From: Actinomyces ruminicola
GTDB taxonomy: Bacteria; Actinomycetota; Actinomycetes; Actinomycetales; Actinomycetaceae
Direction: 5' to 3'
Length of the DNA: 64,000 nucleotides
Assembly (NCBI RefSeq): GCF_900103885.1
Contig: NZ_FNIM01000001.1
Coordinates: forward strand, 602,138 to 666,137
Numbering within the stretch: the first letter of the stretch is position 1; each line of letters starts with the position of its first letter. This document shows positions 37,596 to 48,710 of this stretch, piece after piece. Made by a program: the position numbers and the translations under genes. Below the pieces are notes generated by a model that was not told where the DNA came from, did not search any database, and was given only the letters and a program-made list of their open reading frames with translations.

Positions 37596-39420
37596 GACTG
37601 TTCTCCTGGGGGTCGACGGCGACGCCGCCCTGACGCAGCAGCGCCCGGTAGTGGGGCTCGTTCAACAGTTCGTCGTGAGTGCCGGTAGCCACGATGCGGC
37701 CGCGGTCCATGACCACTACGCGGTGAGCGCCGCGGACGGCTGCGGGCCGGTGGGCGATCACCAGCACCGTGCGCCCCTTGACCAGCTCCGCCAGGGCCTG
37801 CTGAATCTCGGCCTCGGACTCGGGATCGGCCATGGCGGTGGCCTCGTCGAGCAGGATTACCGGGGTGTCGCACAGGACTGCCCGGGCGATGGCGATGCGT
37901 TGGGCCTGCCCGCCGGACAGGGCCGTATCCCGGCCGACGACGGTGTCATAGCCGCTGGGAAGCGTCATGATGAAGTCGTCTATCTGGGCGACGCGGGCGG
38001 CGGCACGCACCTGCTCCAGGTCCGCGTCGGGGCGGCCGAGGGCGATGTTGTCGCGAATAGGGGCGTCGAGCAGCTGGGGATCCTGGAGCACGAAGGAGAC
38101 CGTGTCGTACAGGGTCTGCTCATCCATGTCGCGCAGATCCACTCCGCCGATGCGCACGGTGCCGGCGTCGGGGTCGGCGAAGCGGGCGATCAGAGTTGCC
38201 AGGGTCGATTTGCCGGAGCCGGATGGGCCCAGCAGGGCGGTGACGGTACCGGGCACCAGGGTGAGGCAGGCGTCGTCGACGGCGAGAGTCCGCCCATAGG
38301 AGTAGGACACGTGCTCGATCTCCACGCGGGCGCCATCCGGACGGCGCGGGTGAACGGCCGCGGACAGGGTGGGGGCGTCGAGGATGTCGCACAGGCGCAG
38401 CGCGGCCGCCCCAGCCTGCTGGTAGGACCAGGAGACGCTGGCGATGGTGACCATGGCTCCGGGCAGCACCAGAGCGATCAGGGTGGTGGCGAGCACCTGC
38501 GGCAACGTGACCAGGCCGGCGCGCAGCAGCAGGCTCCCGCCGCCCAGGTTGACCAGCAGCAGCACCGGGATGGACACCCAGGTGATGGACAGGCAGCTGA
38601 TATTCATCATCGACATGGCCCAGGCGCGGTAGAACGTGGAGAACTCGTCGCCGGCACGCAGGTAGGCGGCGTGGGCGCGGCCGACCTGTCCGAAGGCCTT
38701 GACCACCCCGATGCCGGCGACGAACTCCACCATGGCGGAGGAGATGTTCTCCAGGCGGCGGTCCATCTCCACGGTCTTCTCATTCATGCCGCGCATGGAC
38801 AGGGAGTAGGTGGCGAAGTACAGGGGGATGGTGCCGACGCTCAGTAGTCCCAGCCGCCAGTCGATCCAGAAGGCGCAGGCCAGCAGCGCCACCGGGGTAA
38901 CCACCGCGTTGAGGCGCTCCACCGGCCCGTGGGCGATGACGGTGTGCACGGTGGTGGTGTCGTCCTGCACCGCCTTGCGCAGCCGTCCGGAGGTGGAGGC
39001 GGTGAACCAGCTCAGGGGCGTGCGGGTCAGTCGGGCCACGATGTCGCGGCGCAGCCGGTCACGCAGGGCCAGGTCGGCGAAGTGGGTGATGAGCAGGGCC
39101 AGGGAGTACAGCAGCAGGCGGGTGGAGTAGGCGCCGATCAGCACCATCACCGTGGCGCGCACGCGCTCCGGGTCGGGGGCAGAGCCCGCCTCGTGCGCCG
39201 TCACCAGGATGTCGCCCAGCTGTACGAGTGCCACATACGGGGCGATGGAGAGCAGCCCGGAAACAACTACGAGTACCTGCCCGAGGCGCAGCCGGGAGCG
39301 CACCGGCGCACCTAGGCGGCTAACGGCCGCCTGCCCGGCGACGGCGCGGGCCCGGTCGTCGCCGGGCCTGGTCGACGACGGTGCCTGGTCGGGTGCCCTC
39401 GTCGTAGACGTGCTCAGCAT
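37588..39420 (-). CDS. ABC transporter, fused permease/ATPase, first of a pair
   Basis: A 610-residue half-transporter with the same architecture: membrane domain about 50-345, Walker A GPSGSGKSTLATL, Q-loop FVLQDPQLLDAPI, signature LSGGQAQRIAIARA, Walker B VILLDEATAMADPESE, H-loop VIAHRPAAV. The D-loop reads MADPE rather than the usual SALD, a variant known from YbtP/IrtA-like proteins. It is transcribed away from the TetR gene across a 92-bp region holding a 5-4-5 inverted repeat. It overlaps the next ABC gene by eight bases. Confidence 0.9.
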   Translation of the reverse strand: MLSTSTTRAPDQAPSSTRPGDDRARAVAGQAAVSRLGAPVRSRLRLGQVLVVVSGLLSIAPYVALVQLGDILVTAHEAGSAPDPERVRATVMVLIGAYSTRLLLYSLALLITHFADLALRDRLRRDIVARLTRTPLSWFTASTSGRLRKAVQDDTTTVHTVIAHGPVERLNAVVTPVALLACAFWIDWRLGLLSVGTIPLYFATYSLSMRGMNEKTVEMDRRLENISSAMVEFVAGIGVVKAFGQVGRAHAAYLRAGDEFSTFYRAWAMSMMNISCLSITWVSIPVLLLVNLGGGSLLLRAGLVTLPQVLATTLIALVLPGAMVTIASVSWSYQQAGAAALRLCDILDAPTLSAAVHPRRPDGARVEIEHVSYSYGRTLAVDDACLTLVPGTVTALLGPSGSGKSTLATLIARFADPDAGTVRIGGVDLRDMDEQTLYDTVSFVLQDPQLLDAPIRDNIALGRPDADLEQVRAAARVAQIDDFIMTLPSGYDTVVGRDTALSGGQAQRIAIARAVLCDTPVILLDEATAMADPESEAEIQQALAELVKGRTVLVIAHRPAAVRGAHRVVVMDRGRIVATGTHDELLNEPHYRALLRQGGVAVDPQENSHD

Positions 39421-39458
39421 GTCTCACACTCCAATTAAGAAAGCCGTTCTTTATTGAC

Positions 39459-39472
39459 TAAGTACGAACTTA
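39459..39472. promoter_or_regulatory. Probable TetR operator between the ABC pair and its regulator
   Basis: TAAGTACGAACTTA is a perfect 5-4-5 inverted repeat in the AT-rich 92-bp divergent region, about 40 bp from either start. Binding by the adjacent TetR-family protein is inferred from position. Confidence 0.6.
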
Positions 39473-39512
39473 CTTTCACGGGACGTAACGCACAAGAGCC
39501 GTAAGCAAACCC

Positions 39513-40241
39513 GTGTCGCGTAACGTGACCCGCACGACGCGCCAGGGCAATCCCACCGGGCCGAAGCCCGGATTCACCCGCCGGAACGTGGTGGAGGCGG
39601 CGCTTGAGATCGGCATCGACCGCTTCACACTCTCCGACGTGGCCCAGCGGCTGGGGGTGGCGACCTCGGCGCTGTACCGCACAATCAGTTCGCGCGAGGA
39701 CCTGCTGCGCGCCTGCCTGGATCGGGTGGCCGCCGACACCGACTTCTCCGATCTGGGCGGTCCCTGGCGGCAGGTGGCGCGCGACTACGCCGAGCGCCTG
39801 TGGGTCTTGCTTGAGGCGCGGCCGGGACTGGCGGGCGTGCTTGTGTCGACCTCCTGGGCCTACCAGTTCTTCGCCCGCCCCATTACGCAGGCGCGGCATG
39901 CCCTCACGCAGGGCGGCCTGTCCCCCGACGACGCCGTCCTGGCACTGGACTTCATCGCCGACACGGTCATCAGCGTGCATCTGCAGACCGAGGTGGCGCG
40001 CGCCCCCGCCAGCGAGGGCCCGGGGATCTCAGCGAAGGAGACGGGCGCCGACGCCCAGGGCGGCCTCAGCAGTCCGAGCGGTCTGGAGGCGGCACGCAGG
40101 CGCTTCGAGGCGGATGGACGGGCGACGCAGCTGCCCGCCGAGCTGGCCCCCTCCAGCGCCTGGATCGACCGTGGTTGGCTGGACCGCAAAATCGAGGTCA
40201 TTATCCGCGGCATCGCGAGCAATACGGCTCATCGTGGTTGA
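39513..40241 (+). CDS. TetR-family transcriptional regulator
   Basis: A 242-residue regulator. Residues about 20-66 are the TetR helix-turn-helix (RRNVVEAALEIGIDRFTLSDVAQRLGVATSALYRTISSREDLLRA); the rest is an all-helical ligand domain with ARPGLAGVLVSTSWAYQFF and a TetR_C-like segment. It is divergent from the two ABC half-transporters and probably represses them. Start choice is uncertain: the GTG at 39,513 lacks a clear Shine-Dalgarno and another GTG lies 12 bases downstream. Confidence 0.87.
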   Translation: MSRNVTRTTRQGNPTGPKPGFTRRNVVEAALEIGIDRFTLSDVAQRLGVATSALYRTISSREDLLRACLDRVAADTDFSDLGGPWRQVARDYAERLWVLLEARPGLAGVLVSTSWAYQFFARPITQARHALTQGGLSPDDAVLALDFIADTVISVHLQTEVARAPASEGPGISAKETGADAQGGLSSPSGLEAARRRFEADGRATQLPAELAPSSAWIDRGWLDRKIEVIIRGIASNTAHRG

Positions 40242-40567
40242 AGGTGTGGCGAGCTGACAGGCTGCGGTTCGCCGGACCATGGTTGGTGGGCGCGTCCCGG
40301 TGTGCGCACGGTCGACCAGGCGTCGCAGTTCGTGCGTTCGCCCGACAGTTCGCACGTTCCGGTCTACGATTCGCTACTTGCCGCTTCGGTTCGCGGGTGC
40401 GATGTCCTGAGACATCACAAACCTGAATACGACCTTCTACACCCGAACATGACCAGCACATCGCAGCCCCGGCCACCAACCACGACACCCACACATATGA
40501 AGAGCTCGTGATGCCGAGCAGCCAACGAGCGGCCAACGGGCCGAACAGCTAGCCGAGCCACCACAGC
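40242..40567. other. 326-bp convergent spacer with repeated AGTTCG motifs
   Basis: No gene. Two near-copies of a 13-bp motif lie 20 bp apart (AGTTCGTGCGTTC at 40,327; AGTTCGCACGTTC at 40,347), and a small hairpin GATGTC-CTGA-GACATC at 40,401-40,416 could serve as a weak terminator or a binding site. Confidence 0.5.
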
Positions 40568-42055
40568 TCAGTAGTGGCTGACGACGGTGGTGCCGATATC
40601 GGCCCAGTCGTAATACCAGTGGGCCTCTTCCTCCGGCAGGTTAATGCAGCCGTGCGAGCCGGCGTCGGACCCCACCCCGAAGTGCTTGGCCCAGGGCGCG
40701 GAGTGGATAGCGTAGTTGCCTTGCCAGTACGTCACCCAGGCGACGTCCCGCTGGCAGTACGACCAGCCGGCACTGCAGCCCAGGTCCTGCTTCGCGTAGG
40801 TCAGGTACACCTGGTAGGTGCCGGTGATGGTCTCATTCCCGGGGCCGCCGTGGTTCATGAGGACTGGGCCATGCACCTGCTGGTAGCCCTCGTAGGCGGT
40901 GATGGTGGAGTCGGTGAGGTTGATGTCGATCCACTTCTCGCCCGCCTCGGCGGCGTAGGCGAAGCGGTCGGTGCCGGAGGAGACGACCCGCTGCTCGGCA
41001 TCGGCGGTGAGCGCCTGGGTGTCTAGCTCTCCGCTGTAGGGCTCGTGCGCATCCAGCGCTGCGATGATGCCATCGGTGACTGCTTCCCGGTTGGTGACCT
41101 CCAGTCCTTCCTGGGCCGGGCGGGCGGGCTCAAGCAGGTTGCCGTCGGCGTCGACGTTGTCGATGGCGCTGATCGGGTCCAGCTCGATCGAGGCGGCCGC
41201 CTGGTCAACCCAGGCGGCGACGCTCTCCTCCAGCAGCGTCGTCTTGAGCGTCCCGCCGACGACGGTCGTGCCCACCCAGGAGGCACGGGTGGCGGCGTCC
41301 GCCGTCAGAGTCTCCCCCGCCCCGCTGAGCGTCACCTCCGAGGCGATCAGCGCGTCGGCGTCGCTGGCGGCGGCCTCGGCGGCAGCGTCGGAGATGGCCG
41401 GGGCGGTGCCGGTCAGGGCCAGTTCGACGCTCTGGGAGGTGAGGGTGACGGTGGCGTTTTCGACGACGGCCGTCAGCGAAGCCAGATCCACGCCCCGCCC
41501 GTCGCTGCCGGCTACCGCTTCGAAGGCGTCCCCGTCGGCGGTGGGCTGGATCGCGGCGTTGACCGCCGGCGTGCCTACCTGGGCGTCAATGCGCTCGGCG
41601 AGCGCGGTCACGGCTTGCGCATCTACGGAGACAGCCGGGGTCTGCCCACCCTGGTCCCCGACGGCGGACGGCGTCGACTGCGCGATATCGGCACCGTCGA
41701 CCAGGACGTCCGCCAGGGCGGACGCATCGACCCGGCCGCCGGCCTGCTCCAGCGAAGACTCTATGGTCTGCCCATCGACCGTGATGGACACGGTCGTATC
41801 GGCGGCCCGAGCGGTGACGACGGCAGCAACCTCTTCACGAGTCATGCCGGCCACGCTCTGCCCGCCGATGCTGGCTCCGGCGGGGGCCAGGTCGGCAGCG
41901 TAGGCGGCGCGCCCGGAGACACCAGCCAGCGGGACGGCCAGCACGAGCGCGAGCAGCAGCGACAGCCGCAGCCTGCGCGCACGCACACTGTCTGCTGCAT
42001 GCCTGGGCGTATGCGCGGCGTCATCACGTTGCCACTGCGGGAACCTCTTCACCAT
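40568..42055 (-). CDS. L,D-transpeptidase with N-terminal peptidoglycan-binding-like domains
   Basis: A 495-residue exported cell-wall enzyme. An N-terminal membrane anchor or signal sequence (LRLSLLLALVLAVPLAGVSGRAAYA) is followed by Ala/Asp/Thr-rich PG_binding_4-like modules (about 65-340) and a C-terminal YkuD domain with HSAPWAKHFGVGSDAGSHGC, catalytic Cys470. It would form 3-3 cross-links or attach proteins to peptidoglycan. The open frame begins at a TTG (42,067), but GGAGG lies immediately before ATG 42,055 and GTG 42,052, so the true start is one of these or nearby. Confidence 0.9.
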   Translation of the reverse strand: MVKRFPQWQRDDAAHTPRHAADSVRARRLRLSLLLALVLAVPLAGVSGRAAYAADLAPAGASIGGQSVAGMTREEVAAVVTARAADTTVSITVDGQTIESSLEQAGGRVDASALADVLVDGADIAQSTPSAVGDQGGQTPAVSVDAQAVTALAERIDAQVGTPAVNAAIQPTADGDAFEAVAGSDGRGVDLASLTAVVENATVTLTSQSVELALTGTAPAISDAAAEAAASDADALIASEVTLSGAGETLTADAATRASWVGTTVVGGTLKTTLLEESVAAWVDQAAASIELDPISAIDNVDADGNLLEPARPAQEGLEVTNREAVTDGIIAALDAHEPYSGELDTQALTADAEQRVVSSGTDRFAYAAEAGEKWIDINLTDSTITAYEGYQQVHGPVLMNHGGPGNETITGTYQVYLTYAKQDLGCSAGWSYCQRDVAWVTYWQGNYAIHSAPWAKHFGVGSDAGSHGCINLPEEEAHWYYDWADIGTTVVSHY

Positions 42056-42206
42056 ACCTCCGGTCAAGGAAGTGTAACGGAGCCTGACGGGGAGAAGGTC
42101 ACGATACCGCCGTCACCTGTGAGAGACCACCGGCAGCCGCTGTGGCACACGCCGATGGGTAGTCCTGCGCCTGGCCGGGCGCCGACGCAACGCGCACCAC
42201 CTCAGC

Positions 42207-42870
42207 ATGCCCACTCACGCGCACGAGACGGCTCCCACCACCTGCTCCTCCCGACGACGCCGCACCGGAATCGCCGTATCAGTGCTCGCACTGGCGCTTG
42301 CCGCGCTTCCCCTCGCCGGCTGCGCGGCGATAAACGGAGGACGCACCATGCGTGCCTGGCTCGGCGACCAGGCGGCGGTGCAAGACGCTCACGTCGAGCA
42401 CAAGCGACTACGACCTCACGCCCGAGGCCCGGACACGCCGGCTGGAGCTGCTCGACGTCGCCACCGGATTAGCCGAGGAGGGCGTTGAGCCGGTGGATGT
42501 CGCCCGGAACTCGATCGAGGTGGAGCGCGGCGCGGTGGAGGCCGTTCCCACGAGCCTGCTCGCATTCCGGCCCTTCAGCGACAACAGCGAAACGACAGTC
42601 ATTACCGACAACTTCTCCCTGAGCAGTTGGTGCATCCGGTTCCTGCCGGCAGGTGACGACGACGTCCTGGAGGCTAGGCACGCTGCCCCGGTCCTCGCCG
42701 CCATCGATGGAACCGCTTACTTCGCCAAGGCCGAACTGCGCGCCGAATATGGGCTGTACTCTTCCCCGAGCCGCGTCTCCTATGACATGGAAGACGGGCG
42801 TATCAGGCGCGGCAGCGGGCACCCGGAAGAGAAGGCCCGGAAGGTATACGACGCCGCGCAGCAGCTCTGA
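42207..42870 (+). pseudogene. Frameshifted small lipoprotein gene
   Basis: The frame from ATG 42,207 encodes a signal peptide with a clear lipobox (ALALAALPLAGC) and then turns into Arg/Pro-rich sequence ending at 42,488. The +1 frame (seen from GTG 42,352) takes over with ordinary composition (SDYDLTPEARTRRLELLDVA through YDMEDGRIRRG) and stops at 42,870. Removing one base near 42,381 joins the two into a lipoprotein of about 220 residues of unknown function. Alternatively the second frame is a separate gene, since AACGGAGG at 42,334 stands before ATG 42,348 and GTG 42,352. Mutation or sequencing error cannot be told apart here. Confidence 0.6.
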
Positions 42871-42888
42871 GCGAAGCTGCTGCGCGGC
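42853..42888. terminator. Bidirectional hairpin between the lipoprotein gene and sdhB
   Basis: A perfect 14-bp stem (GCCGCGCAGCAGCT with its complement) and an eight-base loop that contains the TGA stop of the plus-strand frame. It lies 30 bp beyond the sdhB stop, so it can serve both convergent transcripts. Confidence 0.82.
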
Positions 42889-42917
42889 GCGCGCTTGCGG
42901 AAGACTTAGGCCTGGCC

Positions 42918-43687
42918 TCAGGCGGTGGCCTTCTGGCCCTTCCACAGGGCGTGGCCCAGGTCGCGGTTGAGCCGGGTGATGACCTCCAGCGGCACCGACT
43001 TGGGGCACACGGCGGCGCACTCACCAATGTTGGTGCAGCCGCCGAAGCCCTCGGCGTCGTGCTGGTTGAGCATGTTGACCACGCGGGCGAGGCGCTCCGG
43101 CTGGCCCTGCGGGAGCAGGCCCAGGTGGGAGATCTTCGCGCCGGTGAACAGCATGGCGGAGGCGTTCGGGCAGGCGGCCACACAGGCGCCGCAGCCGATG
43201 CAGGCGGCGGCCTCGAAGGCGGCGTCGGCCTTGTCCTTCTGCACGGGCACGGAGTGCGCCTCCGGGGCGGCACCGGTGTTGACGGAGATGTACCCGCCGG
43301 CCTGCACGATGCGGTCCAGGGCGGAGCGGTCCACGATCAGGTCCTTGAGCACCGGGAAGCCGGTGGAGCGCCAAGGCTCGATGGTGATGGTGGAGCCGTC
43401 CTTGAAGGAGGGGTCCTCCGCCAGGTGGCGCATGTGCAGCTGGCAGGTGGTGGAGCGGATCGGCCCGTGGGCCTGTCCGTTGATGACCACGCCGCACTGC
43501 CCGCAGATGCCCTCACGGCAGTCCGAGTCGAAGGCGACGGGCTCCTTGCCCTCGGCGAAGAGCTGCTCGTTGAGCAGGTCGAGCACCTCGAGGAAGCTCA
43601 TGTGCTCCTCGATGCCGGTCATCGAGTACTCCTCGAAGTGACCCTCCGAGTTCTGGTTCTTCTGGCGCCAGATCTTCAGCTTGATGT

Positions 43688-43691
<4 letters not shown>
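42918..43691 (-). CDS. sdhB: Succinate dehydrogenase/fumarate reductase iron-sulfur subunit
   Basis: A 257-residue electron-transfer subunit. N-terminal [2Fe-2S] ferredoxin domain with [10 protein letters not shown] and the later Cys in STTCQLH; C-terminal clusters from [12 protein letters not shown] and [12 protein letters not shown] for [4Fe-4S] and [3Fe-4S]. It carries electrons between FAD in SdhA and the membrane quinone site in SdhC. The GTG start overlaps the sdhA stop as GTGA, with GGAG six bases upstream. Last gene of sdhCAB. Confidence 0.95.
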
Positions 43692-45691
<2,000 letters not shown>

Positions 45692-45705
45692 TCACTCGCT
45701 CTCGA

Positions 45706-46509
45706 TCAGTGGGCAGCGCACTCGGCGAACTGCTCGGCGGACGAGCCGATCGCGTCGCAGAACTGGGGGTAGTAGTCGGCCGCGGCCATCGGGGCGTCGA
45801 CCCAGCCGAACAGGATCGCCGTCGGCACGATCATGAACAGGAAGAACAGGCCGAAGGCGACGATGAAGGCGATCAGGCGGATGAACGGGATGGTGTTGCC
45901 GCGAGTGGCGCCGAGGGTCTGCAGGGCGGACCAGACGCCGTGCCACACGTGCAGGCACAGGCAGGCGAGGGCGACGGCGTAGATCAGGTACACCCACCAC
46001 AGCTGGAAGCCGTAGTACATGTTGGAGTAGGCGCGCCCGTGGATGTACTCGCCACCGGGGGTCAGCGACAGGGTGGTGAACTGCAGCAGGTGCCAGATGA
46101 TGAACAGGGCCAGGGCGATGCCGCCCCAGCGCATGGTGCGCATGGCGTAGCGGGAGGCGAAGTACTCGGCATTGGCCTTCTTGACCTCGTACTTGTCGTT
46201 CCCGCGGGCCTTGCGGTTGCGCCACCACAGGTACAGGGCACTGACCACGTGGGCGAGGATCAGCGCGATCAGGACGATGCGCAGGATCCACAGCACACCC
46301 TCATAGGGAAGCAGGGGCTCCAGCAGCGAGCGCAGCCAGACCGCGTAGTGGTCGTAAGCGATCTCGCCCTGGAGGTAGTGCGTGTTCCCATAGGCATGGA
46401 ACAGGAGGTAGACGATGAAGATGATGCCCGACCAGGCCATCAGACGCTTCATAAAGACCGTCGTCGTGTAAGCGGCCTTCTTCTTGGGGGGAGCAGACGT
46501 TTTCACCAC
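45706..46509 (-). CDS. sdhC: Succinate dehydrogenase/fumarate reductase cytochrome b subunit
   Basis: A 267-residue five-helix membrane anchor of the type B (b558-like) complex. Hydrophobic spans include MAWSGIIFIVYLLFHAYGN, ILRIVLIALILAHVVSALYL, IALALFIIWHLLQF, WVYLIYAVALACLCLHVWHG and IAFIVAFGLFFLFMIV; the histidines in these helices are candidate haem ligands. First gene of sdhCAB, 14 bp before sdhA. The start is one of two consecutive GTG codons (46,509 or 46,506) without a strong Shine-Dalgarno. Confidence 0.92.
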   Translation of the reverse strand: MVKTSAPPKKKAAYTTTVFMKRLMAWSGIIFIVYLLFHAYGNTHYLQGEIAYDHYAVWLRSLLEPLLPYEGVLWILRIVLIALILAHVVSALYLWWRNRKARGNDKYEVKKANAEYFASRYAMRTMRWGGIALALFIIWHLLQFTTLSLTPGGEYIHGRAYSNMYYGFQLWWVYLIYAVALACLCLHVWHGVWSALQTLGATRGNTIPFIRLIAFIVAFGLFFLFMIVPTAILFGWVDAPMAAADYYPQFCDAIGSSAEQFAECAAH

Positions 46510-46751
46510 GAGGGCAGTTTACGAACGCCCCTCGGCCGATGGTCCCAGATGTGCGGGCGCCCCTCCGCGCTGATTAGCGAACCCCTTCCGTGCCGCGGAA
46601 AACCGGGGCTCCATCGACGGAGCTCGACTTGAGTCAGCCCATCGCCGCGAGCCCGTCGACGGCTTCAGGCGCCACCATTTCGTCACATCATTGTCAGACA
46701 AATGTCAGGGCCTTGAACCGGCCCCCATAGTTCTCACGGATCCCGCCAGTC

Positions 46752-47276
46752 TCAGGAGGCTGCAGGCTGCCGCAGGACTCGGCGCATGACCACGGCGTCC
46801 TCCACCGGCGCCAGGTAGTAGCGCCGCCGGCGCCCCACCGGGGCAAAGCCGTGGGCGGCGTACAGGCGCTGAGCGCCCTCATTGGAGGCACGCACCTCCA
46901 ACAGGACGGCGCGGCAGCCGACGTCGGCGGCCGTGCTCAGCAGGGAGGTCAGCAGGGCGGTGGCCACGCCCCGTCGCCGAGCGGCCGGAACCGTGGCGAT
47001 GGTCAGCAGGTCGGCGTCCCCGCGACCGTCCCCGTACCACAGCCCGGCGTAGCCGACTATTGGTCCAGCATCCTCCAGGTGGGCGACCAGGTAGGCGCGG
47101 TCGGCGCCCGGTCCCGTGGTGCGATCCAGCTCGGCGGCGAGCGTGGCCGGGCTCCAGGCCTCCGCACCGAACAGCTCCGGCTCCAGGCGGGAGACCATTT
47201 CCAGGTCGCGCGGCGTCATGGGACGCAGCCGCACCCCCTGCGGGGTGGGGGCGGCGGCGGAGGCGGACGGATTCAC
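46752..47276 (-). CDS. rimI: GNAT N-acetyltransferase, RimI type
   Basis: A 174-residue GNAT protein matching RimI, which acetylates the N-terminal alanine of ribosomal protein S18. Seen: RLRPMTPRDLEMVSRLEPELFG, IVGYAGLWYGDG, the acetyl-CoA motif TIATVPAARRRGVATALL (R/Q-x-x-G-x-G/A variant), and LEVRASNEGAQRLYAAHGFAPVGRRRRYY. It overlaps tsaB by four bases (GTGA) and is last of the tsaE-tsaB-rimI group; that association is common. Other protein substrates cannot be excluded. Confidence 0.9.
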   Translation of the reverse strand: MNPSASAAAPTPQGVRLRPMTPRDLEMVSRLEPELFGAEAWSPATLAAELDRTTGPGADRAYLVAHLEDAGPIVGYAGLWYGDGRGDADLLTIATVPAARRRGVATALLTSLLSTAADVGCRAVLLEVRASNEGAQRLYAAHGFAPVGRRRRYYLAPVEDAVVMRRVLRQPAAS

Positions 47277-48088
47277 CGGGCGCGCCCCGCAGGCATATGC
47301 ACGTCGGGCCGCCTCAGGTACAGCGGCCGCGTGTCCAAGCCGGCCTCTCGCAGCGCGTCGCCCTCCAGGTTCTCCCAGGCGCCGGTCAGGGCGCGCAGGC
47401 GGGCCAGGGCGATACGCACCTGGGTGGCGGCGTCGCCGGAGACCGGGGCCAGCACCTCGCGGCCTGCCGCCAGTCCGGGATACAGCGCGGCGCCGGAGCC
47501 GGCCACGGCGTCGGCGGGCGGCTGCACGCCACTCTCCTCGTGCTCGCGCAGGGCGACGGGGGACAGCACCTCGTAATCGCCGAGGCGCTCGACGTCGTCG
47601 CTGCCGCGGGCGCGGAAGCGGGCGGCGTAGACCTCCTTGCGGCGCGCGTCGGTCGCCACCAGGACGGTGGCCGACGGCACCTCGTCCCCGGCATGGCCTG
47701 TATCCGCGGCTTCCCCGCCCTGCTCGGCGAGCCGGTCCAGGGCGGCGCGGGCCACGGCGTCGAGGCTGGGCACGCCGTACACGGGAATGCCGCGGGCGCG
47801 GCCGACGGCGCGGGCGGTGATCAGGCCGGCGCGCAGGCCGGTGAAGGGCGCCGGTCCCGTAGCGGCCACAACGGCATCGAGCGGGGCGGCAGCCACCGCC
47901 GGGTGGGCAAGCGCGTCGGCCAGCATTGGTCCTAACGACTCGGCGTGGCGGCGGGGGCTGTCCTGCTGGGCCGAGACCAGGACGTTCAGGTCGATGGATA
48001 CCGCCCCGGCGACGTCCGTGCGGGCGTCCGGGACGTCGACGATCAACAGCTGGGTTCCCAGCGAGGAGTCGATGGATAGGATGCGCAC
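47273..48088 (-). CDS. tsaB: tRNA threonylcarbamoyladenosine biosynthesis protein TsaB
   Basis: A 271-residue TsaD paralogue that scaffolds the t6A complex. Family marks: VRILSIDSSLGTQLL at the start, SPRRHAESLGPMLADAL, VVAATGPAPFTGLRAGLITARAVGRARGIPVYGVPSLDAVA, and VLVATDARRKEVYAARF. The GTG at 48,088 gives the conserved N-terminus; the longer frame upstream overlaps tsaE out of frame. Coupled to rimI by GTGA and 55 bp downstream of tsaE. Confidence 0.93.
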   Translation of the reverse strand: MRILSIDSSLGTQLLIVDVPDARTDVAGAVSIDLNVLVSAQQDSPRRHAESLGPMLADALAHPAVAAAPLDAVVAATGPAPFTGLRAGLITARAVGRARGIPVYGVPSLDAVARAALDRLAEQGGEAADTGHAGDEVPSATVLVATDARRKEVYAARFRARGSDDVERLGDYEVLSPVALREHEESGVQPPADAVAGSGAALYPGLAAGREVLAPVSGDAATQVRIALARLRALTGAWENLEGDALREAGLDTRPLYLRRPDVHMPAGRAR

Positions 48089-48143
48089 GGGCGCAAGCCT
48101 AGATGAGTGGCCGCTGGCATGACTCCCGCGTGGGCGGGGTGCC

Positions 48144-48710
48144 TCAGCCGGTGAGCACGCCGAGGTCCACGCCTGCCCAGCGGGGGCCGACGGCGGTGAT
48201 GGTGATGGTCCGGCGGCCGTCGTCGGCCTGCTCCAGGTCGGTAACCGTGCCGGCCCCGGGGCCGGTGTGAGCGGCCAGTCCGCCGTGGGGCCGCGCGACG
48301 GCGATCTCCAGGCGGTTGTCCGAAAGCGCCTCCGCCTTGCCCTCGCCCCATTCCATGAGCGTGACCGAGTCGGCCACGGAGGAGTCCAGGTCGAGGGCGT
48401 CGAGCTCCTCCAGGGAGGAGATCCGGTAGGCGTCGACGTGGATGAGGTCCGGTCCGTCACCCGTGGCGGGGTGGACGCGGGCGATCACGAAGGTCGGGGA
48501 GGAGATCCGCCCGCGCACGCCCATGGCCGCACCTACGCCCTGGGCGAGGGTGGTCTTGCCGGCGCCGAGCCCACCGGTCAGCACCACGACGTCGCCGGCG
48601 CGCAGCAGCGCGGCCAGGCGGGCGCCGAGTGCCCGGGTGGCGTCGGCGGAGTCGGTGGGAACACTGATCACGGCGGCCGGGCGGGCGGGGCGGGTGGCGT
48701 CGGCGGTCAT
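48144..48710 (-). CDS. tsaE: tRNA threonylcarbamoyladenosine biosynthesis ATPase TsaE
   Basis: A 188-residue P-loop ATPase required for TsaBD turnover. Walker A GGLGAGKTTLAQG, SPTFVIARVHP, HVDAYRISSLEELDALDLDSSV and LMEWGEGKAEAL are characteristic. The C-terminus extends past the usual 150-residue core. Its ATG overlaps the alr stop (ATGA), so alr, tsaE, tsaB and rimI are probably one transcript. Confidence 0.94.
   Translation of the reverse strand: MTADATRPARPAAVISVPTDSADATRALGARLAALLRAGDVVVLTGGLGAGKTTLAQGVGAAMGVRGRISSPTFVIARVHPATGDGPDLIHVDAYRISSLEELDALDLDSSVADSVTLMEWGEGKAEALSDNRLEIAVARPHGGLAAHTGPGAGTVTDLEQADDGRRTITITAVGPRWAGVDLGVLTG

Noticed and set aside
46691-46702. TTGTCAGACAA palindrome upstream of sdhC as a fifth inositol operator
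   Set aside because: The half-sites are spaced by one to three bases instead of four, and the position is about 180 bp from the start with no good promoter.
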